NCBI GenBank assembly: GCA_026315105.1
Contig: CM048751.1
Coordinates: forward strand, 336,814,649 to 336,878,648
Source of the DNA: Locusta migratoria
Taxonomy: Eukaryota; Arthropoda; Insecta; Orthoptera; Acrididae
Direction of reading: 5' to 3'
Length of the DNA stretch: 64,000 nucleotides
Numbering within the stretch: the stretch's first letter is position 1; each line of letters opens with the position of its first letter. A program made the translations under genes and the position numbers. This document shows positions 36,521 to 48,408 of this stretch, piece by piece. Under the pieces are notes generated by a model. That model searched no databases. It saw only the letters and a list, made by a program, of their open reading frames with translations, and had not been told where the DNA came from.

Positions 36521-36951
36521 ATACGCTTATGTGTAGTTGTCAGTCATCTGTACCATTATTCTGTCCAACGCAGTAAGCAACATTTTACACTTCTTTTCAT
36601 GTTCATTTCTGCATGTGTTTAACCCGAATAATGGAAATTCGAAAGACGTTTTAAGTGTTTTTCGGATATTTTCACTTGTAGAGTTAGGTCACGTGCTATG
36701 TCACATTCCTCCTCAGTTACCCTGCACATGAAACAATATGTGCTATCTGCACACAGTGACAGAAAATCAAAAGATAGAAATGAGATTGGGGCAGTTTCAA
36801 GTTTCGAGTTGCTAGTGAGGGTTGCATTTTTACTGGTGAGAACTGCACACACGAAGATACTTCAGCTTACCAAGATATGTGAACAGTTATGTCGACTATA
36901 TGCTACCGGTCTGACGACTCATTTCACCTATATATTTCTTTCTTTTTGCAG

Positions 36952-37035
36952 GAGCCAGCTCTCAAGCGGTGGAATGTGACGATAATTGCCTACAACTTGC
37001 AGGAGAGTTCGTTAATGCACCAATCGATGAGATCG
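36952..37035 (+). CDS. Gene B exon 2
   Basis: 84 bp between the acceptor tttctttctttttgcag and the donor gtatgt. Encodes ASSQAVECDDNCLQLAGEF and a divergent end (NAPIDEI). Confidence 0.65.
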
Positions 37036-38811
37036 GTATGTATATTACTGCTGCCTGTGGCTGAAAAACTAGAGTATGAGTTTGTTAAAAAAAATTGTAT
37101 AGTAACGTATTCCAAAAAATTTACTATACTTTAAGACTATAATCTTTAACTATTTGGTCTCTAACTATTATGTGTGTAAGATTCGCTGAAACTTAGCGAT
37201 TCTTTCAATAATCTATAAAATATAGTTCTACATTTAAAAAGTGCTTCCGAGATCATTGTTTACAATATTTGTTTCGGTAAAATAGAAAAGCTCTTATCAT
37301 TGTTGGCTGTTATGTAATGTTAAAGTCAATACTTCAAATTTCAAGGCTATAGTTAACTTAGCAAAAAGTAAAATGTACTTCAGCCATTCAAAATGTTATT
37401 CATACAAATTATTGAGCTCTATATGTTGCTATGAAGGGAACAAGCGTTGTTTCGTCGAAATGCAATTGACTGAAATGAAAGAATAGAACATAAAATGTTA
37501 ATAAAATAATATTCAAGTTCATTTTTAACATATTACTCCAATTTTAACATAATAAACTTAGTGGGTCATTAAAACATGCTAATCACAAAATAATATTTCA
37601 CACTCTTAATTAAGTTACATTTATTAACTCCACTCAGTGACACAAAGGACCACTGAATAAAAATGAAATCACTAAACGCGGTCAACAAATTAGGGTGTTT
37701 ACATGTGTAAATCATTTAATATTGGCTGTAGTAGATCAAATTAATTTCTATTATGAACTATTATTTGATCGCTGCTCAGTGGCATTTGAATATCTGGCAT
37801 TTCCTGCATTCTCCTATATTCGACAGTGATGGACTACCTTCAACCTTTGATGCCCTTGTAAGGAGATAGGTCCACTGTATTCGTTAATAGATGCAGCCTT
37901 AACATTTAAAAGTGACCTGTGCATTTCTTTAAAAATAGGTCATAATCTACGCAGATTATACATTAATGATTCGTAATTACTTATTATCTAATACAGATTA
38001 CATGCTTTCATTTTATGCGCCATGGCCTGAACAACATTTAGAAGACCTAAAAAGATCAGAATTTATAAAACTTTTCTTTTACAGGTGAGAAACTCGAAGC
38101 AATTCAGGATGCTGGATGTAACATCGATTGCATCGGCGTCTATAATCAGGTATATGCCGCCCGTATCTTAAAGATTGATCAGTGGAAATTATGGGTTTTA
38201 ATCCATTGTCTTTTCGTAACGGTAATTGTACTAAACTACATTTTTTTCTGATTTGCCCCATACGTGTCACGAGTTAATGCGGTAGCCAAGTGGGCGAGGC
38301 AGTGAAAGACTAGCAGTTCATAATGATGAGTCGACTCTTTATGCATTTCACACTTTAAAGGAAAGTATTTTTGTCGGCTTATACTGAAAAATACGTACCG
38401 GTATTTAAAGAACTAGTCATTAAACTATTGTTTCATATTAGGCTGAAAACCCAATTTATCAACAGTTAGTACCCGTTTCTACAACTTCCTGGCAACTATC
38501 AGCCTTGCATAACTTTTCCGAGATGCGAGATTTCGTTTACAAGCTGCCGACACTTTGTTATGCATTTTCCAAAGCAGAATTCAAGGACGTGGCATTATCC
38601 TACCTATATGCGCTTCCACACCATAGTCGGGATTACCATCATTTATAGAATAACGAATATCCGTTGTGTTTGGGGTCAGTATAGACAGACTTTTGATAAC
38701 TGTATCTCTCACTAAACTACCTGTAGGAATCGGATTGCATGTCTAACGATTTTAGCACGGACAGAGGACGTTGATTTTATCCTGTGTCTGCAGATGAAAT
38801 CTGTGGACTAG
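36952..38811 (+). CDS. Gene B: paralogue of gene A, exons 2-4
   Basis: Exons at 36952-37035, 38085-38149 and 38794-38811 mirror those of gene A, with identical lengths, phases and splice-site types. The encoded segment keeps all four cysteines (ECDDNC and GCNIDC) with the same 26-residue spacing. It replaces many linker residues (for example GEKLEAIQDAG for AQKLGDFGRAG) and lacks both N-glycosylation sequons. No premature stop or frameshift is present. A first exon with signal peptide was not found between 32.8 and 36.9 kb on this strand. The gene therefore either uses a distant exon or has lost it. Confidence 0.6.
38085..38149 (+). CDS. Gene B exon 3
   Basis: 65 bp between the acceptor cttttcttttacag and the donor gtatat. 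Encodes GEKLEAIQDAGCNIDCIGVY and NQ. Of 22 codons, 10 differ in amino acid from gene A and 3 differ silently. Confidence 0.65.
38794..38811 (+). CDS. Gene B exon 4, terminal coding
   Basis: After the acceptor tttatcctgtgtctgcag the frame reads MKSVD and TAG, identical to gene A. Confidence 0.45.
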   Translation: MKSVD

Positions 38812-39114
38812 TGGAAGCACTGAAATGTTTTAAACGTAGTCTTCCAACGGTTAACGTAGTGACAGGACAACATTTGTGTGCTCCCTTCAGGAGGGAACGC
38901 TAACAGCCATAAGGCTCAGATTGCCATCAACGAGTACAGCAGTCTGGCAACACACAGAGTTGGAAGGGGTTCAAATTTTGGTCTGCCGAGTGGCAGAACT
39001 ATCATTCAGTAGAAGGGCCAAAAACGTTGGGCTAGCCGCGTGAGTTGTGCATCGACGCTGTTTGCAATGGTCATATGAAAATCTCACACCAGTAGACGAG
39101 TTTTTGTATGACTA

Positions 39115-39670
39115 CACAACACAGGCATTCGCCTACATCGTCGTATTTTAAGGACAGTTTTAATGTTAGTATAGACTGTATATACTCCTGCATTAACCCT
39201 ATTTGATTTTGTGTTTGGTAATTTGTAGTAACTTTCACCAGAAATATTTTCTTTCCTGTCATTGCATTTCACGAATTCCTCATTATATCCATTTTTATCC
39301 TATCATATTTTCTTAGTTTGTCTAACGTATCACCTCTAATAAGGCGTCTGAGATTCCTTACTGGAACCCATCCAATGCCACATTTTGTTTCATCTTGTCA
39401 CGACGCTTTCTTGAGTAGTCTCTGCCCAAAGTTTCGAATGCCGACTGTATATGCAGTATCTCTGAAAACTAACGGGCGTAAGCATTTCGCAGTACCATGT
39501 TGTCACACATTTGCAAATGTTAACTGGGTATATCAGACACTCATCTAGATTGCTGCCCCCTACAGTTCATGAAGTGACTGCTACACTTATTCATACCATG
39601 TCCTTGGCCTTTCTGTACCCAGCCTCCATTGTAATGTCTTTGTTTCATGGGTGGGCCTATATGTTGTCTT
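39115..39670 (-). mobile_element. RTE-like LINE 5' fragment, right copy
   Basis: Reverse-complement partner of 25050-25640. The plus-strand frame 39318-39548 is antisense to it and not a gene. Confidence 0.75.
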
Positions 39671-39702
39671 GACAGTATTCAGATATTTTTCGTAAAATAT
39701 TA

Positions 39703-40006
39703 CGAGGTATGTCCACAAAGTAAGTTCCGTTTGGTGATTTAAAACAAACGTGTACAGATACAGAAAACATATTTATTGTATTGTATTGTACAGGTCCGGG
39801 CTGCACGGAGAGTGATCTAACACGTCCCATTGAAATTCCCGTAAGATTTTTTGGTCATATTCGCCGAGTGAGGTCGGGAATTACCGTGGAAAAAACGACT
39901 TGTCTTCTCCTTAAATCATAGTAACTGTTGAGCATGCTCGGAGCTGCGATTGTAGCGCTGCCGCGGACAGAAATAGAAACGGAACTTACTTTGTGAACGA
40001 CCCTGG
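39703..40006 (-). mobile_element. Mariner-derived MITE, right copy
   Basis: Inverted termini (gtccacaaagtaagttccgt and its partner near 39975-40000) with TA at 39701 and 40007. Partner of 24714-25018. Confidence 0.9.
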
Positions 40007-41446
40007 TATATTTACTCCAGATGTATTTCAATTTACGTGAGGAAGCTGTTGTTCATGATTCTGTTCTCCAGATGGGTGCAGCTGAGGATGGAGGTTCATC
40101 TCGCATAAAACAACAAAGGCTTCGCAAAAAGGCTTCGCACAACTCCAGACATGCTTCTGTTCATCGGAATAACAACTGAGAAAATCACCAACACTACAGA
40201 TGGATACAGTTATGAGTTCTGTCATTGTTTTCAAAGTTTCAAAAATAAAATCAATGTATGTCTGCACAAAAATCAATAAAACTTGCACAAATTGCCTGTG
40301 AATCAATTTATTTATTTATTCAACAGCAGAGAACGCGGTAATGCTTCTAAGTTGCCAGTACGTCACGTATACACCTTAATCTCCTTTTCCTCCTGCACCT
40401 ACACGTCCATCTCCCCTTCCCTCCTCTCTTGCCTCATCTCCTCCTCTCTTTTCCCTCTTCTCTACGTCCGCTTTCTCCTCCTCACCCTCTTCCTGCTCCT
40501 GCCCTACCATCTCCCGCCATCTATGAACAATTACACACACTGGCAACTTTCATGGTGAGTGAACAAACGGTGTCTAAGCCCGTTGCAGTGCACCCTCCGC
40601 CATGCTCCTTACAGCATCTTGGACAGGGTAAAACACTGCTGCATGGGAACGTGCACTAAGTTTCATGGTGATCGGTCATACGATGATGAAATATGTTGAC
40701 CAGTCAAATGCCAAACTCCGGCCTGCACCATACGTTGGGTTGCGAAGCATAAAAACATCCTCCATGAAAAAAAAAAAAAAAATCACAGTAACGTTGCAAA
40801 TTGTATCGTGATCAGTAATATGAAATATGTCGTCCCTATCGGAACCTAGGAAAGAGTGTGAATTTTTGCACTATGTTCTAATTTTCCGACCTTGCTGTGT
40901 AAACTGTGCAGAACTTTTTTTTTCTGAAAACTTTTCCTTTACAATAGCAAACCAAAAATAATTGTGCCAATCGTGAGTTATATTGTTCAGTTTAGTGCAA
41001 AGGTCATTAAAAATATCATTTTTATCTCGATTTATCCAATTTTCCTGCAGATATACCAAAAATTTCTTTCATTCAAGTCTCCTGAGGATAAATACAGCAA
41101 AATAAATAAATGAAAAGTGCATAAATATCGCTAGAGCCGTTCTCAAGTGAAATATTTGCTTAAATTAATTAAGCGATAATAGTTGTAAGATTTCCGGAAG
41201 AATAGACAATATTCCTGATATTGCGTTGGTTAATTTGATAATTATATTTTGTTTTATTCCATCATTAGGATTACATTTGAGAGTTTAATACAAATAAACA
41301 ATCCTTGAGACGGATTTTCGTCTCGAATATGTCAAAGACATTATTGATAAATGTGAAGCATTGAATTAACTGGCAATTACCTTTGGTACACAGAAGCTGA
41401 ATTAATGTTTGTGACGTGGAGGAAAATCCTACTTGGACTATTCCAA

Positions 41447-41783
41447 GTGGTGTGGTAGTCTAACGGTGCGGTGGAGTGGCCGAGCGGTCTAAGGCGCCAT
41501 GCTGCGGAGCGTGCGGTTGCTCGCCGTCGGGCATGGGTGTCTTTGTTGTCTTTAGGTTCCGGGCGCCGTGCCTCAGCGCGCCCGGTCAGCGGGCTCAATG
41601 TCCTCTGTAACAAAGAAGCTGAGCCAACCACACACCGAACGAGAACGAACAAAAAACGATCAGCGTCCGCAACGAAGAGAATTACCCATAGAAAAACAAA
41701 AAAAAACAAAAAAAAACAAAAAAAACCATTAAAACGTCTGTCTAGTACGCATGGAGGTCCGGGTTCGATTCCCGGCCGCATCA
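41447..41783 (+). repeat. tRNA-like sequence with one SINE inserted
   Basis: Halves gtggtgtggtagtctaacgg and gtctgtctagtacgcatggaggtccgggttcgattcccgg surround a family-2 SINE (41468-41727). It is the pre-insertion state for the left-arm family-1 SINE. Confidence 0.75.
41468..41727 (+). repeat. SINE family 2, right copy
   Basis: Begins gcggtggagtggccgagcgg and ends with an A-rich (aaaaaac)n tail. The 135-residue and 115-residue open frames here run through SINE sequence and are not genes. Confidence 0.9.
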
Positions 41784-42071
41784 CAAATTTTAATTCAATG
41801 CTTCAGATTTATCAATAATGTCTTTGACATTTGAGAGTGTTTCTCGATATTGACCAATTTTGGTGCATTGGTTGCAGTGAACACAATTTACGATTAACAG
41901 TCTCGATGGAAGAATGTACAAGTAATTATTCTTTCCAACAGAATTAGTAGTGTATCTTTATCACAGTACGTAGTTGCTAAGTTCATAATTGTAAAATAAA
42001 CGAATCACCTTCTTTGACCCTAAATGTAGACTTCAGTTTCATTAAGCCAATAATAATTCAGAAATCATGTT

Positions 42072-42250
42072 TGTTCAAATGTTTGTAGAGCTTATGAGAC
42101 TTAACTGCGGGGTCATCAGTCCCTAAACTTCAAAATACTTATGAACTACCTTATACATCTATGCCCGTCGGGGGATTCGAACCCCCGACCGCAGTGGCCG
42201 TGCAGACCGTGACTGGTGCACCTCAGTCCCCTCGGCCACCGCGGCGGCCG
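42072..42250 (-). repeat. SINE family 1, right copy
   Basis: Partner of 22211-22395. Confidence 0.9.
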
Positions 42251-42542
42251 GAAAATAATAAATTCTGAAACTAGACGTCGTAGCGCGAAGCATTATTGTT
42301 ACCTTATTTGTCCACGTAATCGCGCTATTAACTGATAAAGAATTTCATCTTAAATTTCAGATTTGGTTAGTTATTTACTACGATATATATGTAAAATAGA
42401 TAACTACCAGGTAAAGACTAGAAGTTTAATGGACGTACAGCGTTTCAGCCCTTTCCGTAGCAACTACAGTTTATCATTTCGGTTTTTTCTTCGGAAGTAA
42501 TGGACGATATTCTTGCATATATAGGTCCGGCTACCATTCGCC

Positions 42543-42637
42543 ATGCAAAAGTCGCCACCTTTTAATATGTTCAAACGTTCGTAAAGCTGTGGGACCCTAA
42601 ACTTACAAACTACCTGAAATAACTGGTGCTGAGAACA

Positions 42638-42672
<35 letters not shown>

Positions 42673-42774
42673 AATGTCTGAGGGAGGAGTCTTACCTCCG
42701 ACGGGGAACAGCCGCCCACTCCTCAGCAATGCGGCTTACAACACACGGCTGTTCTCGCACTCACCCTTTTGTCG
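42543..42774 (+). pseudogene. Decayed exon 1 copy, right arm
   Basis: gcatatatagg TATA relic, attcgccATG at 42543, coding remnant MQKSPPF, SINE remnant with (CA)n at 42636-42672, then cttttgtcg|gtaagt with the donor at 42775. No signal peptide remains. It stands beyond gene B on the same strand, as expected for a second unit of a tandem array. Confidence 0.7.
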
Positions 42775-42912
42775 GTAAGTCAGATGTTACAAAAGAGAAG
42801 TAATGTCTTTTGCGACGGGATTCTTGCTTAGCTTACATTGACAACATTCATCCTTATTTTTAAAGTGTGACACTCTAGAAAGAAAGCTAACATCTTTTCA
42901 TTTTTTAAGTGG

Positions 42913-43172
42913 TAGAGTGCTAGACTACAAATCTTTAGATCCCGGGTATGATTCCCGCCAGGTCCTAGTATTTTTACTTGTCACTCTCCACTTCTTTCCC
43001 CTCTGGGAGTTTTGCTAATGTGAAAAATACCGAGTAGCACCGTGGTTCGGAACCCACGTTAAACTGTAGGTCCCCCTATAACTGGCTGGGTAAGGCAGTT
43101 GAAGGTCGGAGGAAGGCAACGGCATACCACCTCCAAACAGAACCGTGCCTAGTAAAGGATTGTTGACTGCTT

Positions 43173-43180
<8 letters not shown>
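42913..43180 (+). repeat. SINE family 3, right arm only
   Basis: A box gtggtagagtgcta, B box gtatgattccc, body ccaggtcctagtatttttac and tail gattgttgactgctttacct, followed by (AT)n. It occupies the place of left 20482-21595. Confidence 0.8.
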
Positions 43181-43218
<38 letters not shown>

Positions 43219-44664
43219 CTTCCATTGACCAATGATAGTAGTTATGAATTTACTACTTTTCCCTTCCTTGTTCCAAATTTAAAAAAATAAAATAAAATAA
43301 TTTATCTTACAAGCAAGATAATAAATAAATCAGCTAAATTCTATTTATTTTGTGTCCTGCTTCCAGGGTTAGTTATGTTTTATTATCGTCTTTTATGTAT
43401 ACCACATACAAATTTAACTTCTGGTTGACTGCTAATAAATGTCCTCTATGACTAACTTTTTAGGTAGGTTCAAAAAAAATTTAAAAATAAACAAAAAATC
43501 CTATGGCGACACCACCACTTGCAGCTCCGTATTTATATTTAATTAATCTGAAAGCAAGCTTGGAGCCTACTTCAGGTGTTGGCACCGAACAACTCTTAAG
43601 TATTAATTATTTTCCCAGAAAACCTAAGTCACTCTAAGCTGGTAGATGATTACTTGCGAGATCTCCAAATTATTTTATTGGTTCCAAAACCTAAATTGTT
43701 AACATCGGCTACGTCGCAAACATTGTGACAGGGAAGTGTAAAGATCTTGGTTTGCTCACTTTAGCAAGACGGAATAAGGTCAGCAGCCGGTAGCAGAACA
43801 TGCTCACCCGCCTTGCGTGATGACGTCACCCGCTGCGTCTGCAAGTTGGAGAGCCTACCGTCAGCGACTGTGTGTGAGTGAAATGGCTGTCAGACAGAGA
43901 CGCAGCTAGTAAACATTTCATAACTACACGTAACTCTGTCACAAGAGTGAATAGGACCGCGGATGCGTCAGCGGTGAAGACACATCGGGCGAACACTGCA
44001 TTTTCAAAGGGAACACATTAAAATCGTTTCATACGTCATAGCTTCAGCCAATTTTATGTATAAATACTCCCACATTTAGAAGTAGCAGTTGGTCTTCTGA
44101 ATCGACGATGCCCAGGAGGTAGTCGTCAATTCACTGGCCTAATCGTTGTGCTCAGTCTCTGTCGCAAGCTAAGGGATGGAGTCTTCTGGTCGAGGCCATA
44201 CGTTACACTAAACATCATCTGGGAAGATGGTGATCCGCCGTGCTGACGACTTCACACCTCTATGGTGGCTGCCAGAGGCCAGCGCAGTCTTCAGTGGTTG
44301 GTTTCTAAAGGCTAATGTTCCTGTCGTCGAGTTAGCACTCTTGTGCTAATCCGACCAGCCGGTGTCCCGAGTGAGGAACCAGCAGGACATCCGACTTCAG
44401 ATGGGTCCCTGCGTGGATCCACCGGCTGCTGCATACCCTGGTGAAGGGATAGAACACTTCACAATAACAGTCTTTGCATCGCTTCCCGGCATTGCGGTGC
44501 AGCGCATCCCAGATCCTGTATCATTTCCGTGACACTGTCTTCCCTGTATCGTAACATCGGGTAGCCCTTCTTTGGACAGAGGATGACACGGTATAAAAAA
44601 TAGTGGCGTGGATCAGGCATACGATTAGACCTGAATGTATGGCAGCATTAACGAAGGTGAAGAA

Positions 44665-45290
44665 TAATTACATCTACATCTGCATAAATACTCTGCAAAT
44701 CACATTTAAGTGCCTGGCAGAGGGTTCATTAACCCCTTTCATAACCTTTCTCTACCGTTCCATTCTCTAATAGTCCGCGGGAAGAAAGAACACCTAAATA
44801 GTTTCGTTTTCGATCTGATTTCTCTTATTTTATTGGGATGGTCATGTCTCCCTATGTAGGTGGGTGCTAGTAAAATAAAGTAAGAGTCGCTGATTGAAAT
44901 TTCGTAAATAGATCTCGCCGCAACGAATAACGTCTTTCCACCTCAGATCATGCAACATTTCCGTGACGCTTTCCCCCCGGTAACGTGATAAAACAAAACG
45001 AGCTGCTCTTCTCTGAACCTTCTCAATGTCTTCCGTCAGTCCCACCTGGTGAGGGTCCCACACTGGGCAACAGCACTCCACGAAAGGACGCACAAGTGTG
45101 ATGTTGGCAGTCTCTTTGGTGGAGCTGTTGATTCTTAGAAGCGTTCTGCCAATGAATCATAACCTTTGGTTCGCTTTCCCCACGATATTTTCTATGTGTT
45201 CTCTCCAGTCTAAGTTGTTCGTAGTTGTAACTCCTAGGTATTTGGTATAATTTACGACCTGAAACTTTGACTGATTTATCGTGTAATGAA
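44665..45290 (-). mobile_element. CR1/Jockey-like LINE 3' part, right copy
   Basis: Minus-strand CCCPVWDPHQVGLTEDIEKV, then QRRAARFVLSRYRGESVTEM, then LHDLRW. Tail acatctacatctgcata at 44672. It ends at the arm breakpoint (about 45290) corresponding to left 16873. Confidence 0.85.
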
Positions 45291-45299
45291 ACTAATAAA

Positions 45300-45960
45300 A
45301 TCTTCTCGCATTGAAATCCGCGCTAGGTTGCGAGTTTCTGTAAGAAATTTCCAGTCTTGGGGATTCTGTGTCTTTTTAAACTTTGCATGCGTTTATCTTT
45401 GTTTTTGAAACAGTGATCTTACCTGATTTGTGTACCACGGGGGTCATCCCCCTCTTTTATTAATTTGTTTGGTAAAAATCTCTAGATTGCTATTGATATT
45501 TTGGATTGTGATTTGTGTGATTACCATCTTGCCGATTTATTATATCAATATTATATTCAGGAATCGGAAAATTATTTCGCCCTTGGTCAGTCAAGCAGAC
45601 GGTAATTCTAGATTGTCGGAGAAAATTAGTTTTATAATTATTTTATTTGTGCACGCTCTCTTTGTCATAAAGGCTGGCCATGTGGTTCATGAAACCTTTG
45701 TGCTGGTCTGAGAAAAGTCTTAGCTCATCATGGTTGTAGGATGATTATCACATTAATCTGCGCTTGCTACCTTCAGAATTGTGGGGATGGCATTTTCCCG
45801 AAAGTCTGATTTATAAATTTACCCTTCTCCATCATCTACTTTATTACCGCTGTACTCTTTTACTGTTTCACAGAAAACCTAGAAGATATGGCTGACCCAA
45901 GAGCTCGCAATCACAAGTAATAATTTAGCGTAATGCAAGAAAGACAGCTCAGTAAGGTCA
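45300..45960. other. Right-only sequence, no gene recognised
   Basis: Lies between the LINE breakpoint and the hAT MITE and has no visible partner in the left arm. The 93-residue frame at 45430-45711 has hydrophobic stretches but no supporting context. Confidence 0.4.
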
Positions 45961-45970
45961 CAAGTGTCTC

Positions 45971-46298
45971 CAGTGCCGGATTACCCACAAGGCAGCTGTC
46001 TATAGGCCCCGTGTATTTTAGGGGCCCGTGTGCACTGCTATAACAATGAGAATTTTTTAGAAAGACTTATGCGTGTTAAATGAATATTATTTGTCTTTTC
46101 GTTGTGTGGGTGCTGGCAAGTGAAAGAAAATATATATGATGGGAATGGATCCTAATAGTTCTCAAGAGTCTGAGGAGTACAAGAAGATCACTTAGGGCCC
46201 TTCTTAGTCTTCAGCAGAAGCTCGTAAGCGGCTATCAGAGGGTGGCCATATTTCATAAACCAAAATACGGGACACCTAAGATTGCGCCGCTCGCGTCT

Positions 46299-46349
<51 letters not shown>

Positions 46350-47818
46350 CCTAGTGTAAGATATTTTAAGTAAAGTAGTTTATATTCTATGGACCGATGA
46401 ACACAAAAGTTTCGTCCCTTAGATTACAAACTTTTTGTCATTTAGGAGTTCGCTATTTTTTTCACAGATTTTTATAATAATGAACATATGAAGTATTTTG
46501 AAAATGAGTTCTTGATATAATTATATCATTTTCACACTAAATATTTCGTTTTCGCCGACCATAAAGTATTTGTGGTGGACAATTTTTTTCACCTGAAATG
46601 TTCAAGTGGAAGTAAGTTGAAAATGGGAGGTCTGTTTTTACCAACTCGCTTTGAAATTCTCAATTTTTTGTCCACATACATTTTTAACGCGGTTCAATTC
46701 CAAAAAAGGACTTGTTTTCACATATTTCTTTCAAATTATTTTTGCCAAACTTCGGTAATCGAAAATGATATTTGAGCTGAACATGGTTTCAGCATATGAA
46801 ATGGGTGTCCATTTCCAGATATAATCGATTAACGTCTAGTGAACATCAAATGTCATTGAAATCAAACTCTTTCAGCACGTCAACTTTTAGCAATGAAACT
46901 AGTAACTGCAAAAGCTGCAAATTTCACGTGAAAACATTTTGTAATACCAACCAAAAAATTTCGAAAATCTATACTTTTTCACTTCGAATTAAAGCGTATT
47001 TTCTGTATTGTTTGAATATGACCCCATTTCTTCTCCATTATTTCAAAATAATACGGGACGGATAGTAAAAAACGGGACAATAAACTGTGGTGACGTACAA
47101 GTATAAAGTGCCACCTGCTACAATCCCGCTCTTGGCCACCACTGGACTGCATCGTTCTCTTGGGACTAAGATAGGAACCAGTTAACACTTCGGAATCAGA
47201 TAGGCACCAATGAAGACTTGGCTATCGGATAGGCACTAGGCAGGCCTCTAGCTCAACTATGTATCAGCATTTTGCAGTACTGAGCTATGTAAAAGTTAAG
47301 TATTACTTAGTCTCTAAGAAATATAGATCTCGTTCTAATTTACTCTAGTATTTGTAGTTTCTGCTGTCCCACTGGCTGGTCACCTCCTACCTGCACAAGC
47401 GTGCATCCTTTATTCCTGTGTCGGTCTTTCTACTCGGCCACCTACGACGGAAACGAGACACAAAAACGGCGACGATGCTGGGACACAAAAGTGGCGACGA
47501 GGATGGGATACAAAATATACGATCCGTATCTATTTTTTCGGGACAACGGGACACTTGGGCAAAATAAGGGACAATCCCGTAAAATACGGGACGTCTGGTC
47601 ACCCTACGCTATCTTAAACCATGGCTGAACCTGTTAATTACTTAAAACGAATGCAATCGGTTGTGGAATATCGCAATATTATTATGGTTTATCTTAATTT
47701 TATTATTATTACCAATATATTGTTGTTGTTTGGTGGAAAATTATTTAGGGATGAGTTAGGAGTGGGGTCCCAAGATTTGCATTGCCTAGGGGCCTACACA
47801 GTGCTTAGTCCGGCACTG
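45971..47818. mobile_element. hAT-like MITE containing a second MITE
   Basis: Outer termini CAGTGCCGG (45971) and CCGGCACTG (ending 47818). Flanking octamers AGTGTCTC and CGTGTCTG agree at 6 of 8 positions, the length expected of hAT. A second element fills most of it (46239-47605). Without the inner element it is about 480 bp and noncoding. Confidence 0.75.
46239..47605. mobile_element. Inner MITE, hAT-like terminus
   Basis: Termini agggtggccatatttc and, reversed, agggtgaccagacgtcccgt, with gctatc shared on both outer sides (46231 and 47608). It includes a (GT)n tract at 46302-46348. Open frames inside are conserved between arms only because the DNA is. Confidence 0.7.
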
Positions 47819-48408
47819 CGTGTCTGAGACGAACATCTTGTAGCAGCCTTGCTTCAGTCGTCTGAGGACGGGAGAGATGAAGGTGTCGCTTGCTGCGTAT
47901 ATTACGCCCGCGCTCTGAGACAGGATATCAGCCGCTAAGCCGACGCGGAACGGGCAGAGGCGGAATACGACGACTGTACTCAAGGAGCAGTTTCCGTCTG
48001 CAAGTGGGCGGTGCAAGCGGAGGAGAGTCACTCAGAGCGCAGCGGAGGGAACCCGTAATTCATAATGTACGTAACGCAAGGGCCTCCTCGCTCTGTGGGC
48101 CGAATAACAGTTGGAGCGTGTAAGCTGCCATTTCGTCCAGAAGTACGTTACTCGACAGAATGAAGCCCCATTTCTCAACAATTACATTTCAGACGGGGGG
48201 AATTTCTTCGTAGGAATGCCAAACGAATCATCCCATATATGGTACAAATGATTCAGGGCACAAAGAGGCGGCTAAATTTTGGATGGGCTGTCCGTCCTCT
48301 CTCCTCTAAACTGCAGGTTTGCCCAAATCACTTCTACCAGACTCCCTCCAGTAAGTGTGGTGGAACAGGGACGGGATAACTGCGATGTTTAATACAGTTA
48401 GTCATGTT

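Noticed and set aside
45430..45711. 93-residue hydrophobic frame
   Set aside because: AT-rich DNA readily gives hydrophobic frames, and there is no start context, partner copy or splice evidence.
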